This document shows positions 59,963 through 64,000 of a stretch of DNA of 64,000 nucleotides, piece after piece. Position numbers and translations under genes: made by a program. The stretch covers positions 558,001 to 622,000 of the forward strand of contig CP137327.1 in the NCBI GenBank assembly GCA_033182465.1, in the 5' to 3' direction. Under the pieces are notes generated by a model. It did not search any database. It was not told the origin of the DNA and worked only from the letters and a program-made list of their open reading frames with translations. The first letter of the stretch is position 1. Each line of letters opens with the position of its first letter. Origin of the DNA: Sanghuangporus weigelae (Eukaryota > Basidiomycota > Agaricomycetes > Hymenochaetales > Hymenochaetaceae).

Positions 59963-60343
59963 TTGCCTTGTCCTTATCCTATCGAGTCGAGGTCTTGTTC
60001 GATCATTTCCTTTCGGGCTTCGTGTTGTATCTTGAACGAGTCGCTGGCTCGACAATTAAATACATTACCTTGATAATGCTGTCGATTCAGGATTGGATGG
60101 AATTCGTGACGCGACGCGACAAGTCACAGCTTCGTGAGAAGTGTCGACGTTTTCTCTGCCTTCTCTTCTTTTACGCGCCGTCTCCGCTGCTCCGGACCGG
60201 CAAAGAGAAGATGTAGCAGTTCTGAAGTTCTAAAACACTTTACGGATGACTCGACTTGAATGATCACGCGCGCATCCTCAGGACTTTAAAAGACTTGCTA
60301 ACAAATTAGAGATGAGAAACAAGGATATAGTTGAACGATTTCA
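59963..60343. other. Short spacer between right-arm GH17-like gene and esterase
   Basis: 381 bp with the terminator region of the GH17-like gene and the promoter of the esterase. A TTTAAAAG word at about 60285 may act as a weak TATA box. No gene. Confidence 0.5.
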
Positions 60344-62712
60344 ATGTCTCTCCGGATTTCTTTCTTGCTGTGTGTACTCAATCTCCTGATATTGTCGTCT
60401 CCGGGACTCTCGCTTCCCCAGCTTTCGTCTCCGCTAGGTCCTGTAGTTAATCTTGGTTACGCTGCGTTTGCTGGAAATTCAACTTCTCCGGCTGGCGAGG
60501 CCAACGGGCCAGTAACGTTCTTTGGAGGTATCCCTTATGCACAACCTCCGCTTGGGAACTTGCGTTTTCGCGCTCCAGCGCCCTTAGTTGAGACAGTTAC
60601 AGATAAAGGAAACGTTCCCATCACAGACGCGCGGGATTGGGGTCCATTTTGCATTCAGCAACCTGCTCAAGTTGGCATTGGATCGGAAGGTCTGAATCCG
60701 ACCATGCTATATGACCCGATGGCTAATGGACATTATAGATTGCCTCAAACTTAATGTCTGGAAGCCTACCGGTGCAAGGGCAGGCGATAAACTCCCAGTT
60801 ATTGTCTATATTCATGTATTTGTCTATTCGTTTTGCCAATATACTGGGGCTAATGACATTTTCAGGGAGGCGGATTTTTCACTGGAGTAAGTAGCCACTT
60901 TTATTGATCATTTTCTAGTATCTGAATGCTGTCTGTCATGACGCAGAACCCCCAGGGCTTCCCGTTGTATGACTGGGTCAACCAGTCAAATCTGAAGATC
61001 GTAGGCGTGTCCATAGCCTATCGTCTCAACTTACTTGGTTTCCTTGCTGGAACCTCAGTTCGGAGAGATGGCGATCTGAATGCGGGTCTGCTTGATCAAC
61101 GAGCTGCACTAGAGTGGATTCAACGTCACATTGCAAGTTTCGGTGGGGACCCGGACCAAGTAACGATAGACGGTGAAAGTGCTGGTGGAGCAAGCATTGC
61201 GATGCAAATTGTTGCATTCGGAGGTCTGCGTCGGCTCTACACTGAAGTTCAATTACTAAGTGATATTGCACTCAGGTTCCAAGCCTGTTCCGTTCAAGCG
61301 TGGAATAGCGCAATCTATTGGTTATGGTCCCACCCCTACAGCAGATCAGGCAGAGACTGTGCTCCGTAAGCTGTAAGCCCTCGTGCACTTCTTCAATTTA
61401 CTCTTTCTTCAGAAAATGTCACAGAAGTCGCTGGATGTCCCTCATCCGGCCCGCAGGCTATGGCTTGCCTTCGTGATGCTTCTCTTGGTCAGCTGCCCAG
61501 TCAAAGCATGTGCGTGTAAAATAGTGAACAACATCTATTTCAGGAGCAATCGTTGCCGCCATTAACAATATTCCTGCTGGAATGCTAGCGCCGGTCGTCG
61601 ATGGATCTGGCGGCATTCTTCCAGAATTGCCTAATACTCTCATCAGTGCTGGAAAGTTCTCGTCAGTTGACTTTATGGGTGGGCATTGTACGACTGAGGG
61701 GCGCACTTTCGTCGGTGGTCCTCCCCAGGACTTTGTCACAGACGTAGATGTTTCACGGCTTGTGTTTGAGCGCTGGGGAACGCATATAGTACGCTTGACA
61801 AACTGTTGTTGATTCAAGATTGTTCATGTCGACTACGCATGAAACAAGTCGGACGATTTGATCCAAAGGGCCCTTGCTCTTTATCCTGTTCCTGGAACGC
61901 CTGCCAGTCCATTTGCAACTCAGTACGATCGAGCATGGACTATGGCTCAAGAAATCATCTTTGGGTGCATGTATGATTACCTTCTTAATGCCAAGCTTCC
62001 ATGTCATTTGCATACCTTATCACTGTCAGGGATTGGTTCCTTGCGGACAGGCTTCAGCAGAAGGGAGTTAAAAATGTCTTCACATTCAGGTAAACGTTCC
62101 CGCCTTTTGCTGAAATCTTTGCTTTTGACCGGTGCCGTTACTCTTTAGATTCAACTCTCCAAATCCGGTTCTACTCGCAGAAACACCCTACCAGGGAGTA
62201 ATGCATACTTCCGATCTATTCTATCTCTTTGATGGTTCGCTCCGTCTCCCATATTTATAGTCGCCACTTATTCATATTAGATTATGTTGACAGGAACGAC
62301 GTGAGTTAGATTATCAATAAAATGCTTAACACAATGCTAACCTCTTGGTCTTGGACAGCTCGGCTCCTAATGGCGGATTCACATTCACCGCTTTCAACAG
62401 CGTAAGCCCCGGGTACCACTTGTCCTGTCGGAAAGAGGCTTACAATTCTCCGAACAGACAGAAGACGCTCTCTCAAGAGAGTCAATTGCATTCTGGACAT
62501 CGTTTGTCTCATCTGGTGATCCGTCGACTTCAAGAGAACTTATATCGCCGGAGTGGCAACGGTTCGCAAGCGGTGGACGTATGGTCCTCAGCCAGCCGGC
62601 AGGCACTGATTCTATGGCCAGCGCATCGTCAATGGAGGTCACGCCTCGAGACGAGATTGAGCGGTGCAGATTCTGGATGTCGCTAAATGCGACAGCACAG
62701 ACGGAAATATGA
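60344..62712 (+). CDS. Secreted type-B carboxylesterase/lipase, right-arm copy
   Basis: This is the paralogue of the left-arm esterase. A signal peptide (MSLRISFLLCVLNLLILSSP) is followed by [72 protein letters not shown] and a small exon giving GGGFFTG (oxyanion hole). Then come [40 protein letters not shown] and the nucleophile elbow [54 protein letters not shown] (catalytic His), DLFYLFDG and APNGGFTFTAFNS follow. The end is ERCRFWMSLNATAQTEI. About ten exons give ~540 aa. I noticed no disruption. The elbow GESAGG is canonical, whereas the left copy has GESAGA. Confidence 0.84.
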
Positions 62713-62931
62713 GGCTCTAGATACTTCACCTAGTGGCTTAGCAGAATGGTTTAAGGGCAGCCGAGGGTTTCAACAATTCAACAATATCACCAAAAAATAT
62801 GTAGTCTTTCAATCCCGACAGCTACTACGTTCTCTTCGTTACAGAAATTGCTTTGTGGAACTTATGAATCTCACTGATGGTAACCGGCATATACCGCCTC
62901 CTCTTGTATTGGAAACCAGAATTCCCAGGAT

Positions 62932-64000
62932 CTACGCATCGACAGTAGCTACAGCTCCTGTCTTTGTGGCGAGCTACAGGGAGATCCATATCAACGCGCG
63001 TTGGTTCGGTGGAGCAATAAGGATCACGAACCTTTCTCTTTTGGATAGACGCCTTTACCGGATTTGATGACGAAAAGATCTCATCCAGTTCCTCCAAGGT
63101 AAAACCAACGGTCTCAATGCAGAAGAAGTACCAAATCACCGCCTCGAATGCGTCCCATAGCACGAAGATGATGATGTACTTCCAACCGATCCTGCCAAGT
63201 GCGATGGGGATGCAGAATAAGTTGATGAATGATGTGCACGAGAAGACGAATATCTGCAGCGCGACACCCTTAGCGCGAGTTGTCGTTTCAAGGCATTCTA
63301 TTGGATACAAGGCTTGAAGGGGTACATACTAGACAGAACACGAGCATGTGAGTTGATTTTCAAGGTACCTATTGTATTGTAGGTACTCACGGTGAATCCG
63401 TACACAGCATTAAACAAGACTGAGAACAACTTAGCATGGTAACTAGGTATTTGGACAGAAGCTACTTACAAAAGAATGCGGCTCCTGCACGACCGACATT
63501 GAGGTTCTCGTGTCCTGGTTGGTAGCTCGCCCACGCAGCGGAGAACGCAGCGTTTCCTGCAAGCATGACGGAACACGCTAATGTTCCCCATATGAGCACT
63601 CGACGACGTGGCAGACGATCTTGAAGCGAGACAGCGATCCAAGCAACAAGAGCGATACAGCACCCCTCAATGAGATTCATGTTGAATTGCATTTTCTTGT
63701 CAAAGCCCAGGGCCTGGTAGATCGAGAGCTAACAGGGAAAAGACGTCAGAATGATATGTAAACCTTTCGAAGTTGGAAATGCACATTGAAATATCCCAAT
63801 CCATTTCCTGACATCTGGCTAAAAAGTCCCATAAGAAAGACCATAAGTATCCGCCACCTGGCATTATGATTGTTGACAAGAGCCCTGAGAAAAGAAACAC
63901 TTCAGGTCGGGAAATGAAATAAATCAAACTCATACTCACTTGAAGTCCCACCATCGTTTGTCGGATCCGTTTAGTGAGATATTAGCCTTAAACTCGCGTA
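62932..64000 (-). CDS. MFS transporter, sugar porter type (partial, 5' end beyond window)
   Basis: The 3' half of a 12-TM transporter. From the right edge it reads WWDFKALVNNHNARWRILMV, FLMGLFSQMSGNGLGYFNVH (TM7 region), QFNMNLIEGCCIALVAWIAV, RLPRRRVLIWGTLACSVMLA, YVPLQALYPIECLETTTRAK, GVALQIFVFSCTSFINLFCI and IGWKYIIIFVLWDAFEAVIW. The sugar-porter end signature ETVGFTLEELDEIF follows. A last GT-AG intron joins QKRK to TGAVATVDA and the stop. It resembles fungal lactose/hexose permease-like proteins. The N-terminal half and start lie outside. It is convergent with the right-arm esterase. Confidence 0.82.

Overview
The window is nuclear DNA of a filamentous basidiomycete, most likely an Agaricomycete (mushroom-forming fungus). 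Almost every gene is broken by several short introns of about 45-70 bp. The deduced proteins are of fungal type: a Kin4-like KA1 kinase, fungal ADE13, expanded P450s, TauD/TfdA dioxygenases, GH17-like glucanases and type-B carboxylesterases. All gene models were spliced by eye from open frames, splice signals and protein-family conservation; no search or alignment program was run.

Layout, left to right. 0.2-3.4 kb: a tiny hypothetical gene, then housekeeping METTL16 (-) and mitochondrial Mn-SOD (+), which share a 175-bp divergent promoter. 3.6-4.05 kb: two inverted-repeat elements. 4.3-18.9 kb: an accessory block with two tandem short-chain dehydrogenases (+), a P450 (-), a coiled-coil hypothetical gene (-), a TauD/TfdA dioxygenase (+), a sugar-porter MFS transporter (-) and a second, paralogous dioxygenase (+). 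No backbone synthase is visible, so this is better seen as a catabolic or tailoring neighbourhood than a proven biosynthetic cluster. 21.4-23.1 kb: a Rho GTPase with eight exons, one only 7 nt long. 25.9-28.5 kb: a second P450. 28.5-33.1 kb: a 4.5-kb stretch with no gene I can recognise. 33.1-37.7 kb: beta-carbonic anhydrase and a DHA2-type MFS exporter. 38.3-39.7 kb: a GH17-like gene. 40.7-50.0 kb: an intronless H2C2 zinc-finger gene, the KA1 kinase and adenylosuccinate lyase. 50.3-62.7 kb: a family expansion of carboxylesterases and GH17-like enzymes. 62.9-64 kb: the 3' part of another sugar-type MFS transporter, which runs off the right edge.

The most striking architecture is at 53.3-62.7 kb. 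Two GH17-like/carboxylesterase gene pairs lie head to head as mirror images: CE(-) GH(-) | GH(+) CE(+). A decayed tandem third copy of the esterase lies outside the left arm. All three GH17-like paralogues keep an 8-nt micro-exon encoding the Gly-Asp-Glu of the putative acid/base. All three also have Gln where the GH17 nucleophile Glu is expected. At least six introns in the window use GC-AG rather than GT-AG boundaries, and one of them is GT-AG at the same position in its paralogue.
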